A stretch of 64,000 nucleotides of DNA, taken from contig NZ_QFFJ01000001.1 in NCBI RefSeq assembly GCF_003308995.1, positions 806,001 to 870,000 on the forward strand. Direction: 5' to 3'. Shown here piece by piece: positions 8,525 through 17,448 of this stretch. The stretch comes from Chitinophaga flava (lineage in GTDB: Bacteria; Bacteroidota; Bacteroidia; Chitinophagales; Chitinophagaceae). The notes beneath the pieces were generated by a model. That model did not search any database, had not been told where the DNA came from, and was given only the letters and a program-made list of their open reading frames with translations. The position numbers were made by a program, and so were the translations under genes. How positions within the stretch are numbered: position 1 is the stretch's first letter; each line of letters begins with the position of its first letter.

Positions 8525-9659
8525 TAGTAAACCAAACAATGAAAAAATCCTAAAGGTATTTTCCAGTATCCGTTGCCTCAGCAAAGACCAGCTGCCACGC
8601 TATATGGATGGAAGGCTGACAGACGTTGAAAAGCACCTGGTAGAACAACACCTCGCCGACTGCGACCTCTGTTTTGGCGCCCTCCAGGCATTGGAACAGG
8701 AAGGCGCTCCGGAACAATACCAGGAACTTACCGGAAAACTCCAGCGTTATATACACGACAGTATACAACCGGTTTCCCATGTCCATAAGGTAGCTCAATA
8801 CACCAAAAAAGAGAAAAATAAAGAAAGCATGCTGGTGTATTTCTGGCTGATCGCCTTCATCGCTATCGGTGTAGCCAGTGTATATGTATTGCGCGGACAC
8901 CTGCGCAACCAGCCACCGGCACCACCCCGTATGCTTTCTACCCAACCGGCAGCCAAAGATACCACTCCGGCCCCTCCCCCTGCGGAAGAAGTAACCGAAC
9001 AGCCTATCGTGACCGGAGGACATCCCAATACACCGGCAACTACAAAGAATGCCGGCACAACATCAGCGGGTAAAACCGGCGGCTCCAATACTACACCTGC
9101 CACCGCAGCACCTCAGGCCCCGGCCACCGTACCCACACTGCCCAACGCCGTCACGAAAGCAGATTCTATTGCCAAAGCCAAAGCTGCTGCCCTGAAAGCC
9201 CAGCACAGAAAACACGTGGCCGATAGCATCCGTAAAACAATCCTCATCCAGAGACAGCAGCAGGATTCTCTCAAAAAAGCAAAGGAAAATGTAAAAGATA
9301 CAGAGAACAAATCGCAGGTACCCGTTCCGGAGATCAAGCCCGAACTAAAACGCGATACCAAAGAAACTGAACCTAAAAAAGATACCGAAAGAAAACAGGA
9401 ACCCATCAACAGCGACGAATATCTCTATAAGGCTGCTATGGTGTACCAACAACAGGGCAATCTCGGCGAAGCCATCGACAGATACCGACGAATTGCTGCC
9501 AACAGCACCGGTAAATACGTGGAAATGGCCAGCTATCAGCTCGCTATCTGCTACCGCAGCAAAGGCCAGATGGCTAAAGCCCGCCGCATGTTTAAGGAAG
9601 TGATCCGTATGGAAGGCTCCCTCAAAAATACTGCACAGCAGGCTTTGGACAGCATGTAA
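8517..9659 (+). CDS. Membrane zf-HC2 anti-sigma-like protein with TPR tail
   Basis: A 380-residue single-pass protein. The N-terminus (about 20-60) has a zinc-finger anti-sigma motif with the spacing HLADCDLC. One membrane helix lies at about 103-122 (YFWLIAFIAIGVASVYVL). A Pro/Ala/Thr-rich linker and a Lys/Ala-rich charged coil follow, and two TPR-like helical repeats end the protein (EYLYKAAMVYQQQGNLGEAID, then MASYQLAICYRSKGQ). The zinc finger would be cytoplasmic and the linker, coil and TPR periplasmic. Its start overlaps the sigma-like gene, so it is the probable partner and sensor. Confidence 0.82.
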   Translation: MFSSKPNNEKILKVFSSIRCLSKDQLPRYMDGRLTDVEKHLVEQHLADCDLCFGALQALEQEGAPEQYQELTGKLQRYIHDSIQPVSHVHKVAQYTKKEKNKESMLVYFWLIAFIAIGVASVYVLRGHLRNQPPAPPRMLSTQPAAKDTTPAPPPAEEVTEQPIVTGGHPNTPATTKNAGTTSAGKTGGSNTTPATAAPQAPATVPTLPNAVTKADSIAKAKAAALKAQHRKHVADSIRKTILIQRQQQDSLKKAKENVKDTENKSQVPVPEIKPELKRDTKETEPKKDTERKQEPINSDEYLYKAAMVYQQQGNLGEAIDRYRRIAANSTGKYVEMASYQLAICYRSKGQMAKARRMFKEVIRMEGSLKNTAQQALDSM

Positions 9660-9661
9660 AT

Positions 9662-9716
9662 CAATTGCGAATTATCAATTGCGAAATACTATTAAGAAGG
9701 CCCGGGCATTCTTAAT
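9662..9716. repeat. Direct repeat CAATTGCGAA and hairpin
   Basis: CAATTGCGAA occurs twice in 25 nt (from 9662 and 9676), followed by an 8-bp stem ATTAAGAA/TTCTTAAT (9691-9698 with 9709-9716) around a GC-rich loop. It ends the upstream cassette and may terminate transcription. It resembles the AATTACGAATT repeats near 10.8 kb. Confidence 0.5.
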
Positions 9717-9797
9717 TAGTATTTATAATTTGTTATTCCTTTATCTTTATGGAATTTCCCGATGTCTGCATCTTACATGCAGCATTCAACTTAGCCT

Positions 9798-10376
9798 GTG
9801 AACAATCCAGATATACAACAACTGACAGACCAGGAATTACTACAACGGTTCAAAGCTGATAATAACAGTGAATGGATAGGTGTGCTTTTTGACCGCTATG
9901 CCCTGCTATTGCTGGGTATGTGTATGAAATACCTGAAAAATGAAGAAGATGCACGCGACGCCGTGCAGCAGATTTTTCTCAAAGTATTGTCCGATATCAA
10001 CAAACATGAGATACAATTTTTCCGGGCCTGGATATACCAGGTAAGCAAAAACTATTGCCTCATGCAGTTGCGGCAACACCATATGAAATACAAGGAGGAG
10101 ATTACCGACAGACATGGCGAACTGGCAGCCGAGCAGGAAGAAAAAGGGACATATCAGGAAAAAGACCTCCTGCTCACCAATATGGAGCAAGCCCTTAATC
10201 TGCTGAATCCGGAACAGAAAATCTGTGTAGACCTTTTCTACCTGCAAAAAAAGTCCTACCAGGAAATAGCCGACCAAACGGGCTTTAGCCTGTTACAGGT
10301 AAAGAGTTATATCCAGAACGGCAAACGTAATCTCAAATTAATACTGGAAAAACAACAACGCGCAAACAAGCGTTAA
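9798..10376 (+). CDS. ECF-type RNA polymerase sigma factor
   Basis: A 192-residue sigma-70 family ECF factor. Region 2 is complete: EWIGVLFDRYALLLLGM, then YLKNEEDARDAVQQIFLKVL and the aromatic FFRAWIYQVSKNYCLMQLRQ. Region 4 ends in the helix-turn-helix KKSYQEIADQTGFSLLQVKSYIQNGKR. The start is GTG, the only plausible one before the conserved core. A zf-HC2 membrane protein follows after 17 nt, forming a sigma/anti-sigma pair. Target genes cannot be told. Confidence 0.93.
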   Translation: MNNPDIQQLTDQELLQRFKADNNSEWIGVLFDRYALLLLGMCMKYLKNEEDARDAVQQIFLKVLSDINKHEIQFFRAWIYQVSKNYCLMQLRQHHMKYKEEITDRHGELAAEQEEKGTYQEKDLLLTNMEQALNLLNPEQKICVDLFYLQKKSYQEIADQTGFSLLQVKSYIQNGKRNLKLILEKQQRANKR

Positions 10377-10393
10377 TTTGCATCAATAGTGAT

Positions 10394-10747
10394 ATGAACG
10401 AGCATTTCAACGATATATTTGTAACGACCGGCTGTCCGACACAACAGCAGCTACTGGACTATGTGCAGGGCAAGCTGTCTGCTGAAGAACAACATGAGGT
10501 GGAAATGCACCTGACCGATTGTGCGTTTTGCAGTGAAGCCCTGGAAGGTCTTGCCACTATAAAAGATAAGGAGAAAATTCCAGGATGGATACGCGAAATG
10601 AAATGGGAAGTGCTGAAGAAATTACGGAAGCGCTACCGCAGCAGGAGGAAAACGGAAAGTTATATATCCCTGGCCGTTATCATCCTCAGCATTCTGTTCC
10701 TGCTTCTGGCCATGTTCTGGGCGTATCATTTTGCTATCAGACATTAA
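10394..10747 (+). CDS. zf-HC2 membrane anti-sigma factor
   Basis: A 117-residue protein with an N-terminal zinc-binding anti-sigma domain (CPTQQQLLDYVQGKL, then HLTDCAFC) and one membrane helix at about 91-110 (ISLAVIILSILFLLLAMFWAY), leaving almost no periplasmic part. It should tether and inhibit the ECF sigma factor encoded 17 nt upstream. It is much shorter than the TPR-bearing paralogue of the neighbouring cassette, so its signal is probably sensed within the membrane or by another protein. Confidence 0.9.
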   Translation: MNEHFNDIFVTTGCPTQQQLLDYVQGKLSAEEQHEVEMHLTDCAFCSEALEGLATIKDKEKIPGWIREMKWEVLKKLRKRYRSRRKTESYISLAVIILSILFLLLAMFWAYHFAIRH

Positions 10748-10750
10748 GGA

Positions 10751-10830
10751 AATTAAGAATTACGAATTATGAATTTGGAGCAAGGGGTTAATTTAAGAAA
10801 TCGTAATTCACCATTCGTAATTCGTAATTC
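10751..10830. repeat. AATTACGAATT-type inverted repeat
   Basis: Left arm about 10757-10775 and right arm about 10811-10830 are near reverse complements made of repeated GAATTACGAATTA units, giving a stem of about 17 bp. It fills the gap between the anti-sigma gene and the convergent guanine deaminase, and its right arm runs into the deaminase stop codon. It is probably a bidirectional terminator and an interspersed repeat. Confidence 0.6.
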
Positions 10831-11308
10831 AATGCAGTGTGTTATTATTCATCCCCACCCATTGCTGAAATACTTTCAACGCTTCTTCGTCCCGCAGTTC
10901 GATCAGCGGGATTTTTTTTTCTTCATGCGGCACTGCGATCTCACGGTAAATAAATGAATCGTCGAAGTTGATGGCTGCGGCATCTTCCTTGGTGTTGGCA
11001 TAGTACACCCTGGATGGCCTGGCCCAGTAAATAGCGCCCAGACACATGGGGCATGGCTCGCAGGATGTATAGATTTCGCAGTCTGTCAACTGAAAAGTCC
11101 CCAGTTTCCTACAGGCATCCCGGATAGCCATTACTTCAGCATGCGCAGTGGGATCATTCTCACACAGTACCTGATTCCACCCTTCCCCGATAATTTCATC
11201 GCCCTTTACTACGATAGAACCAAACGGACCGCCATCTCCCTGCTCTATTCCCCTGCGGGACAATGCAATTGCATGTTGCATGAATTTTTTTTCCCTTTCA
11301 CCAATCAT
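10829..11308 (-). CDS. guaD: Guanine deaminase
   Basis: A 159-residue cytidine-deaminase-fold enzyme that converts guanine to xanthine. Zinc ligands are His56 (in TAHAEV, with proton-shuttle Glu58) and Cys86/Cys89 in CEPCPMC. Several stretches follow the Bacillus subtilis GuaD pattern closely (GGPFGSIVVK, NDPTAHAEVMAIR, TSCEPCPMCLGAIYWARP, and FDDSFIYREI near the C-terminus), which separates it from tRNA adenosine deaminase TadA. It is transcribed away from clpB's terminator on the same strand, as an independent unit. Its last codons lie in an inverted repeat. Confidence 0.92.
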   Translation of the reverse strand: MIGEREKKFMQHAIALSRRGIEQGDGGPFGSIVVKGDEIIGEGWNQVLCENDPTAHAEVMAIRDACRKLGTFQLTDCEIYTSCEPCPMCLGAIYWARPSRVYYANTKEDAAAINFDDSFIYREIAVPHEEKKIPLIELRDEEALKVFQQWVGMNNNTLH

Positions 11309-11357
11309 AGGATTTAAATATTAATTCATTCAAATTTACCGAAAAGAAGGCATAAAA

Positions 11358-11383
11358 AAACCCCGCGAAGAATCGCGGAGTTT
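11358..11383 (-). terminator. clpB terminator
   Basis: On the minus strand an AAACTCCGCG / CGCGGGGTTT stem (one mismatch, 6-nt loop) is followed by a T run, about 40 nt after the clpB stop. Confidence 0.82.
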
Positions 11384-11422
11384 ATCGTTAACTATGTATC
11401 GTCGTATTTAGAATTACTTGAA

Positions 11423-14020
11423 TTATTTGTTTCTTATTACTACCACACCGTCGAACACATCGATCAGTACGGGCTTTGATTTATCGATATCTCCTGCCAG
11501 GATCTTTTTGCTCAGCAGGTTGATGATCTCTTTCTGGATCAGTCTTTTCAGTGGCCTTGCACCAAACTGCGGATCGTAACCCTGAACAGAAAGATATTCC
11601 AAAGCATAATCAGAAAATTCCAATATCATGCCATTTTTAGCCACCATGTCCTTGAGCTGTTGTAATTGAATGTTAATTATTCCTTTAATCTCCTCTCTCA
11701 TCAATGGCTGGAACATGATCACTTCATCTACCCTGTTCAGGAACTCTGGCCGTATGGTTGTTTTCAGCAGTGACATCACCTCTTCTTTGGTTTTGTCTAC
11801 TATTTCCTCACGGTTGGAGTCGTCGATATTTTCAAAGTTTTCCTGGATGATATGGCTTCCCATATTGCTGGTCATGATGATGATGGTGTTTTTGAAGTTC
11901 ACCACACGGCCTTTGTTGTCTGTCAGACGGCCATCATCCAGCACCTGTAACAAAATGTTAAAGGTATCCGGGTGCGCTTTTTCAATTTCGTCGAGCAATA
12001 CTACAGAGTAGGGTTTGCGGCGAACGGCTTCTGTCAGCTGACCACCTTCATCGTAACCTACATATCCCGGAGGAGCGCCCACCAGACGGCTCACGGAATG
12101 TTTTTCCTGGTATTCGCTCATATCGATGCGTGTCATCATCTGATCATCATCAAAGAGGTACTCTGCCAGTGCTTTGGCCAGCTCTGTTTTACCTACACCG
12201 GTAGTACCGAGGAAGATAAAAGAACCTATCGGACGGCGCGGGTCCTGCAGACCGGCACGGCTGCGGCGGATCGCATCAGACACGGCGATGATCGCTTCTT
12301 CCTGCCCTACTACACGGTTGTGCAGCTCTTCTTCGAGATGCAGCAGTTTATCTTTTTCACTCTGCATCATTTTAGATACAGGGATACCGGTTGCCTTGGC
12401 CACATTTTCCGCGATATCTTCCGCATCAACTTCCTCTTTAAGAAGACGTTTATTATGCTCGGATATTTTACTTAGCTCTTCAGAAAGATCGTGTACCAGT
12501 TTTTCCTGTTCTTTCACCTTACCATAGCGAATTTCAGCTACGCGTCCGAAATCACCGTTACGTTCGGCCTGTTCGGCTTCCAGCTTCAGGTTTTCGATAG
12601 CTGATTTAGCAGCCTGGATTTTGTCTACTACTTCTTTTTCGGCCTGCCATTTGGCTTTGAAAGTGTTTCTTTCTTCGCTGAGGCGGGCTATTTCTTCACT
12701 CAGTTCACGCAGTTTATCTTCATCATTTTCTCTCTTGATCGCTTCTTTTTCAATTTCGAGCTGACGGATTCTTCTTTCCAGTTCATCCAGTTCTTCCGGC
12801 ATGGAATTCATTTCCAGTCTCAGTTTGGCAGCACTTTCATCGATCAGATCGATGGCTTTGTCTGGCAGGAAACGATCGGTGATATAACGATGGGATAATT
12901 CCACCGCAGCGATAATAGCTTCGTCTTTGATGAGCACGTGGTGGTGACTTTCGTATCTTTCTTTCAGGCCACGCAGGATAGAGATAGCATCTTCCACACT
13001 GGGCTCATCTACTATTACTTTCTGGAAACGGCGTTCCAGGGCTTTATCTTTTTCGAAGTATTTCTGGTATTCGTTGAGTGTGGTGGCACCAATTGCACGG
13101 AGCTCTCCACGGGCCAGCGCCGGTTTGAGGATGTTAGCCGCATCCATAGCACCTTCCATGGCGCCGGCACCGATCAGGGTGTGGATCTCATCAATAAAGA
13201 GGATGATATCTCCATCACTATCGGTCACTTCCTTCACGACTGCTTTCAGTCTTTCTTCAAATTCACCACGGTATTTGGCGCCAGCCATGAGCGCGCCCAT
13301 ATCGAGGCCGTAAATGGTTTTTGATTTCAGGTTTTCCGGCACGTCTCCATTGAGGATACGATGTGCCAGACCTTCTACGATAGCGGTTTTACCTACACCG
13401 GGTTCACCCACGAGAATGGGATTATTTTTGGATCTGCGGGAGAGGATATGCAGTGTTCTGCGTATTTCTTCATCGCGGCCTATCACCGGGTCGAGCTTAC
13501 CTTCGCGGGCCAGTTCGTTAAGGTTTTTGGCGTATTTCTGTAATGTATTAAACTGGGTTCCACCGGATTGTGAACTAACGGTTTCGCCCTTACGTAATTC
13601 CTTGATGGCGGCTTTGAGGCCTTTTTCAGTAAGTCCTGCATCTTTCAGCAGTTTAGCTGTATCATCGCTACCTCCTAAAATGGCCAGCAGCAGGTGTTCT
13701 ACACTTACAAATTCATCTTTAAACTCTTTAATGCCTGCACCGGCGCGCAGCAATGCGTTATTAGCATCACGGCTCAGTACCTGTCCGGCTTCACCACTTA
13801 CTTTAGGATATTTCTGCAGCAGCTCATTTACTTTGGTATTGAGCAGCGAGGTGTTTACCGCATTTTTTTTCAGCAGGTACTCTACGGGGCTGTCATTATC
13901 TTCCAACAGCGCTTTCAGCAGATGCCCCGTTTCAATGGCCTGGTTCTGGTTGTTGAACGCCAGTTGCTGGGCCTGTTGTATTATTTCCTGTGATTTTATA
14001 GTGAAATTATTCAGATTCAT
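11423..14020 (-). CDS. clpB: ATP-dependent disaggregase ClpB
   Basis: A hexameric AAA+ chaperone that rescues aggregated proteins with DnaK. The 865-residue protein is full length: Clp N domain (1-145), first AAA domain with Walker A GEPGVGKTAI near 205 and Walker B ILFIDEIHTL, the coiled-coil middle domain (about 400-530) that marks ClpB rather than ClpC or ClpA, second AAA domain with GTTGVGKTELAKAL near 605 and LLDEIEKAHPD, and the C-terminal domain. The presence of the middle domain and lack of an IGF/L loop exclude a protease-linked Clp ATPase. No CIRCE or heat-shock sigma motif was recognised upstream. Confidence 0.97.
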   Translation of the reverse strand: MNLNNFTIKSQEIIQQAQQLAFNNQNQAIETGHLLKALLEDNDSPVEYLLKKNAVNTSLLNTKVNELLQKYPKVSGEAGQVLSRDANNALLRAGAGIKEFKDEFVSVEHLLLAILGGSDDTAKLLKDAGLTEKGLKAAIKELRKGETVSSQSGGTQFNTLQKYAKNLNELAREGKLDPVIGRDEEIRRTLHILSRRSKNNPILVGEPGVGKTAIVEGLAHRILNGDVPENLKSKTIYGLDMGALMAGAKYRGEFEERLKAVVKEVTDSDGDIILFIDEIHTLIGAGAMEGAMDAANILKPALARGELRAIGATTLNEYQKYFEKDKALERRFQKVIVDEPSVEDAISILRGLKERYESHHHVLIKDEAIIAAVELSHRYITDRFLPDKAIDLIDESAAKLRLEMNSMPEELDELERRIRQLEIEKEAIKRENDEDKLRELSEEIARLSEERNTFKAKWQAEKEVVDKIQAAKSAIENLKLEAEQAERNGDFGRVAEIRYGKVKEQEKLVHDLSEELSKISEHNKRLLKEEVDAEDIAENVAKATGIPVSKMMQSEKDKLLHLEEELHNRVVGQEEAIIAVSDAIRRSRAGLQDPRRPIGSFIFLGTTGVGKTELAKALAEYLFDDDQMMTRIDMSEYQEKHSVSRLVGAPPGYVGYDEGGQLTEAVRRKPYSVVLLDEIEKAHPDTFNILLQVLDDGRLTDNKGRVVNFKNTIIIMTSNMGSHIIQENFENIDDSNREEIVDKTKEEVMSLLKTTIRPEFLNRVDEVIMFQPLMREEIKGIINIQLQQLKDMVAKNGMILEFSDYALEYLSVQGYDPQFGARPLKRLIQKEIINLLSKKILAGDIDKSKPVLIDVFDGVVVIRNK

Positions 14021-14208
14021 ATGTTATTATTTTTCTCCTTTTTAGTGATTTACAAACGTGCTTTCTTATTAACAAACCCTGAACCAATGTTGTTTTCCGG
14101 AAATTATGACATATTACGCATAAGCTTTCTGCATTTTTAGCAGAAGATAAGTCCATTAACTGCTAAAATTGCATTAATCCCGTTGCCCCAAGAGCGTATA
14201 TTGTGTGA

Positions 14209-16542
14209 ATGAAAACATTTTCAAGCTATATGCTGCTGCTGGCGGCATTGCTGAGTAGCCGGGTCACCAGTGCACAGGAACAGGTCCTGAAAAACACTAT
14301 ACTGGTGCAGGTAGGTACTAAAAACCACGGTAATGTATATACGTCAACCAATTTGCAACAGGCGCTGGTCCAACAACGGGCCCAACATCCTGATAAAAAC
14401 CTCTCCGTGGTGTTTACAGAACCGGGCACCTATTATTTTGATACGACGCTGGTCATTACGTCAACGCTGGCTAACGGAGAGGGACATATTTTATTCAGCA
14501 AACTTCATCCTGAAGACAAGGTCACTTTAAGCGGAGGCCGGCCCATACAGGTAAAATGGAGTCTTTGGAAGAATGGTATTTATAAGGCCACACTGGACCT
14601 GCCCTATACCTTCGATCAATTATATATCAATGATGAGCTGCAGATACGTGCCCGCTATCCCAACTACGACAGCAGTGCCCGTCATTATAATGGCAGCGCT
14701 GCAGACGCTCTCAGCCCAGAAAGGATTAAAACATGGCGGCACCCGGAGGGAGGTTATGTGCATGCCTTACATAAAGGAGAATGGGGCGGTTATCATTACC
14801 GTATCAAAGGTGTCAACTCCGACTATACACTTCAGCTGGAAGGAGGTTATCAGAATAACCGGCAGATGGGCATGCACGCCCAGCACCGGTTTGTAGAGAA
14901 TATTTTTGAAGAGCTGGATACAGTCCGCGAATGGTATTACGACCAGCCGCATAAAACACTGTATTATAAACCGGCTCCCGGTACCCGGCTGTCTTCCGCC
15001 AGGGTAGTGATTTCCCGGCTGCCCACAGTGATTGCACTGAAAGGTACTGCAGAGTCCCCGGTAAGAAATGTGGAGATAACAGGACTTCGGTTTGCACATA
15101 CCGCCCCCACGTTTATGGATACACGGGAACCGCTGCTACGCAGCGACTGGACGATCTATCGCGGCGGCACCGTTCTGCTGGACGGCACGGAAAACTGTAG
15201 TATTAAGGCTTGTGAGTTTGACCACAATGGCGGTAACGCCGTATTTGTGAGTAATTATAACCGGCATGCCCAGATCTCCGGATGCCATATTCATGATGCA
15301 GGCGGCAGCGGTATCTGCTTTGTAGGGAACCCCGATGCAGTGCGTTCACCACTGTTTGAGTACAACCAGTCACAACCACTGGCATCCATTGATACCGTTC
15401 CAGGGCCTAAAACAAGCCATTATCCTGACTCCTGCACCGCATACGATAATCTGATCTACCGCACCGGTACCATTGAAAAACAAACTGCCGGTGTACAGTT
15501 ATCGATGGCTATGAACATCACAGTATCCCACAATACTATATATGATGTACCACGTGCAGGCATCAACGTGAGTGAAGGTACCTGGGGCGGGCATGAGATT
15601 GCGTACAATGATGTATTTAATACGGTACTGGAAACCGGCGACCACGGTGCTTTTAACTCCTGGGGCCGGGACAGATACTGGCACCCCAACCGCCAGACCA
15701 TGGACAGCCTTGTGGCAGCCCATCCCTGGCTGATCAGACTGGATGCCATTCATACCATCCGGCTGCACGACAACCGATTCCGATGTGATCATGGCTGGGA
15801 TATAGACCTGGATGATGGTTCCTCCAACTATCATATTTACAACAACGTATGTCTTAACGGCGGATTAAAACTGCGGGAAGGTTTTTACAGAACAGTAGAA
15901 AACAATGTAATCCTCAACAATTCCTTTCATCCGCATGTGTGGTTTGCCAACAGTCATGATGTTTTCCGCCATAACCTTGTAACGGCGGCCTATAAACCTA
16001 TTGGTATCAAGTACTGGGGCGATGAGATAGATTACAACTGCTTTCCCGACAGTGCAGCCATGCCTCCCCTCACCGACAAACATTCTCTGGCAGGCAGCCC
16101 TGGTTTTGTAAATCCATTGGGCGGCGATTATCGCGTAATACCGTCCTCTCCTGCTTTACGGACAGGTTTCCGTAATTTTCCCATGGACAATTTTGGTGTT
16201 GTATCGCCGCAACTTCGGCGGCTTGCTAAAAAGGCTCCGCTGCCAGTGCTGGCACAGCAACACCTGCTATCATCAGCCACCACCAACTGGAGCGGCGCCG
16301 GAATCAAAAACATTGAAACTCTGGGAGAGCGTTCTGCAGCCGGTTTACCCGACAACAATGGCGTGTATGTAGTGAGTGTGCCAGCCGGCTTCAGGTATCG
16401 CCTGCAGGCAGGAGATGTGATCTTAAAAGCGGGTACTACACCTGTACATAACGTAGCGGCGCTGCTGGAAATCACAACCCGTGGTAACAGCTGGCCGGTG
16501 CATCTGACCATCTTCAGAAATCAGCAGCAACTTGTTATTTAA
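14209..16542 (+). CDS. Secreted right-handed beta-helix protein with C-terminal PDZ
   Basis: A 777-residue exported protein. A signal peptide (MKTFSSYMLLLAALLSSRVTSA) is followed by a jelly-roll-like N-terminal part and a right-handed parallel beta-helix (about 270-640) recognised by repeated short strands with Asn/His ladders (ISGCHIHDAGGSGICFVG, ITVSHNTIYDVPRAGIN, NYHIYNNVCLNGG). The last 80 residues form a PDZ domain (LQAGDVILKAG, then LLEITTRG). This layout is seen in polysaccharide-active enzymes, and segments such as ETGDHGAFNSWGRDRYW recall glycoside hydrolase family 141, but that is my inference. It stands alone between clpB and the betaine operon. Confidence 0.75.
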   Translation: MKTFSSYMLLLAALLSSRVTSAQEQVLKNTILVQVGTKNHGNVYTSTNLQQALVQQRAQHPDKNLSVVFTEPGTYYFDTTLVITSTLANGEGHILFSKLHPEDKVTLSGGRPIQVKWSLWKNGIYKATLDLPYTFDQLYINDELQIRARYPNYDSSARHYNGSAADALSPERIKTWRHPEGGYVHALHKGEWGGYHYRIKGVNSDYTLQLEGGYQNNRQMGMHAQHRFVENIFEELDTVREWYYDQPHKTLYYKPAPGTRLSSARVVISRLPTVIALKGTAESPVRNVEITGLRFAHTAPTFMDTREPLLRSDWTIYRGGTVLLDGTENCSIKACEFDHNGGNAVFVSNYNRHAQISGCHIHDAGGSGICFVGNPDAVRSPLFEYNQSQPLASIDTVPGPKTSHYPDSCTAYDNLIYRTGTIEKQTAGVQLSMAMNITVSHNTIYDVPRAGINVSEGTWGGHEIAYNDVFNTVLETGDHGAFNSWGRDRYWHPNRQTMDSLVAAHPWLIRLDAIHTIRLHDNRFRCDHGWDIDLDDGSSNYHIYNNVCLNGGLKLREGFYRTVENNVILNNSFHPHVWFANSHDVFRHNLVTAAYKPIGIKYWGDEIDYNCFPDSAAMPPLTDKHSLAGSPGFVNPLGGDYRVIPSSPALRTGFRNFPMDNFGVVSPQLRRLAKKAPLPVLAQQHLLSSATTNWSGAGIKNIETLGERSAAGLPDNNGVYVVSVPAGFRYRLQAGDVILKAGTTPVHNVAALLEITTRGNSWPVHLTIFRNQQQLVI

Positions 16543-16569
16543 AAAAAATCCCAGGGCTAAAGCCCTGGG
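16541..16569. terminator. Terminator between convergent genes
   Basis: A 9-bp perfect stem (16550-16558 with 16561-16569, CCCAGGGCT/AGCCCTGGG) with a 2-nt minimal loop. On the minus strand it is followed by a run of eight T, so it chiefly ends the betaine transporter operon; the beta-helix gene stops just inside it. Confidence 0.85.
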
Positions 16570-16592
16570 CTATGTTGTTTCAAAACACCTCA

Positions 16593-17438
16593 TTACATCC
16601 ATTCTTTCACGAGTGCTTTGTGCTCGCTGATCCATTTTTTGATGACAGCATCTTCTTTCCCGTCTGCTTCTGCCATCACGTTCATCAGTGAGCTCAGTTC
16701 TTCACTGTTCAGTTTAAATTTTCGGAAGAAGTTGACCGCAGTAGTGTCCTTCACCGTAAACTCACTGTTTGCGATGGTTTGAATCTTTTCAGTTTCGCCG
16801 AATACTTTTTTGGGGTCCTCCAGGAAACGGAGTTTAAATCTTGCAAACATTTGATGAGGTTCCCATCCTGTAACCACTATCGGCAGCTTTTCGTCGATGC
16901 TTTTTTTCAGCGTGGCCATCATGGCTGCTTCGCTGGATGATTGCAGCTGGTAGCCCAGGTTATATTCGCGGATAGCATCTTCAGCTTTGGTCATGATACC
17001 GGCGCCGGCATCGATGCCTACTACTTTACCACCGAAAGAGGCTTTTTCTTTGACCAGATCTTCGATAGTGCGGGCTTTCACATAATCAGGCACTACCAGT
17101 CCTATTCTGGCGCTGTCGTAGTTGGTATTGAGCACGGTGATTTTATCACCGAATGTTTGCATGTAGGTTTTATGGGTAACGGGCATCCATGCATCGAGGA
17201 ACACGTCTGCATCACCGCCGGCTACGGCAGCGAAGATGGGTGCTACGTCTGCATTTTTAAGCGTAACCGTATAACCTTTCTCCTGCAGCAGGTGTTTGGC
17301 CAGCTGAGTCATGGCCACACCTTCTGCCCAGTTAACGTATCCAATAGTTATTTTTTTTTCGCTCTGGTTCCCGTTCTGCTGGCAGGCGGCCAAGACAAGC
17401 ATGACTGCTGCCAGTCCGAAGATGAATATTTTTTTCAT
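16593..17438 (-). CDS. Glycine betaine/choline ABC transporter substrate-binding lipoprotein
   Basis: A 281-residue OpuAC/ProX-family binding protein. The lipobox LVLAAC (Cys19) anchors it to a membrane. The N-terminal lobe has the family's VNWAEGVAMTQLAKHLL and DVFLDAWMPVTH stretches, whose Trp residues form the aromatic box that binds quaternary ammonium groups; the second lobe has VVTGWEPHQMFARF. Encoded last in the operon, 10 nt after the permease. Substrate (glycine betaine, proline betaine, choline or carnitine) cannot be fixed from sequence. Likely role: osmoprotection. Confidence 0.93.
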   Translation of the reverse strand: MKKIFIFGLAAVMLVLAACQQNGNQSEKKITIGYVNWAEGVAMTQLAKHLLQEKGYTVTLKNADVAPIFAAVAGGDADVFLDAWMPVTHKTYMQTFGDKITVLNTNYDSARIGLVVPDYVKARTIEDLVKEKASFGGKVVGIDAGAGIMTKAEDAIREYNLGYQLQSSSEAAMMATLKKSIDEKLPIVVTGWEPHQMFARFKLRFLEDPKKVFGETEKIQTIANSEFTVKDTTAVNFFRKFKLNSEELSSLMNVMAEADGKEDAVIKKWISEHKALVKEWM

Positions 17439-17448
17439 ATGTCTGTTT

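Noticed and set aside
8795..9103. Minus-strand frame within the anti-sigma-like gene
   Set aside because: It arises from the Pro/Ala/Thr-rich linker codons of the real gene on the other strand.
14209..16542. Assignment as a pectate lyase or confirmed GH141 enzyme
   Set aside because: Only the fold and short stretches fit; catalytic residues of either family could not be verified by reading alone.
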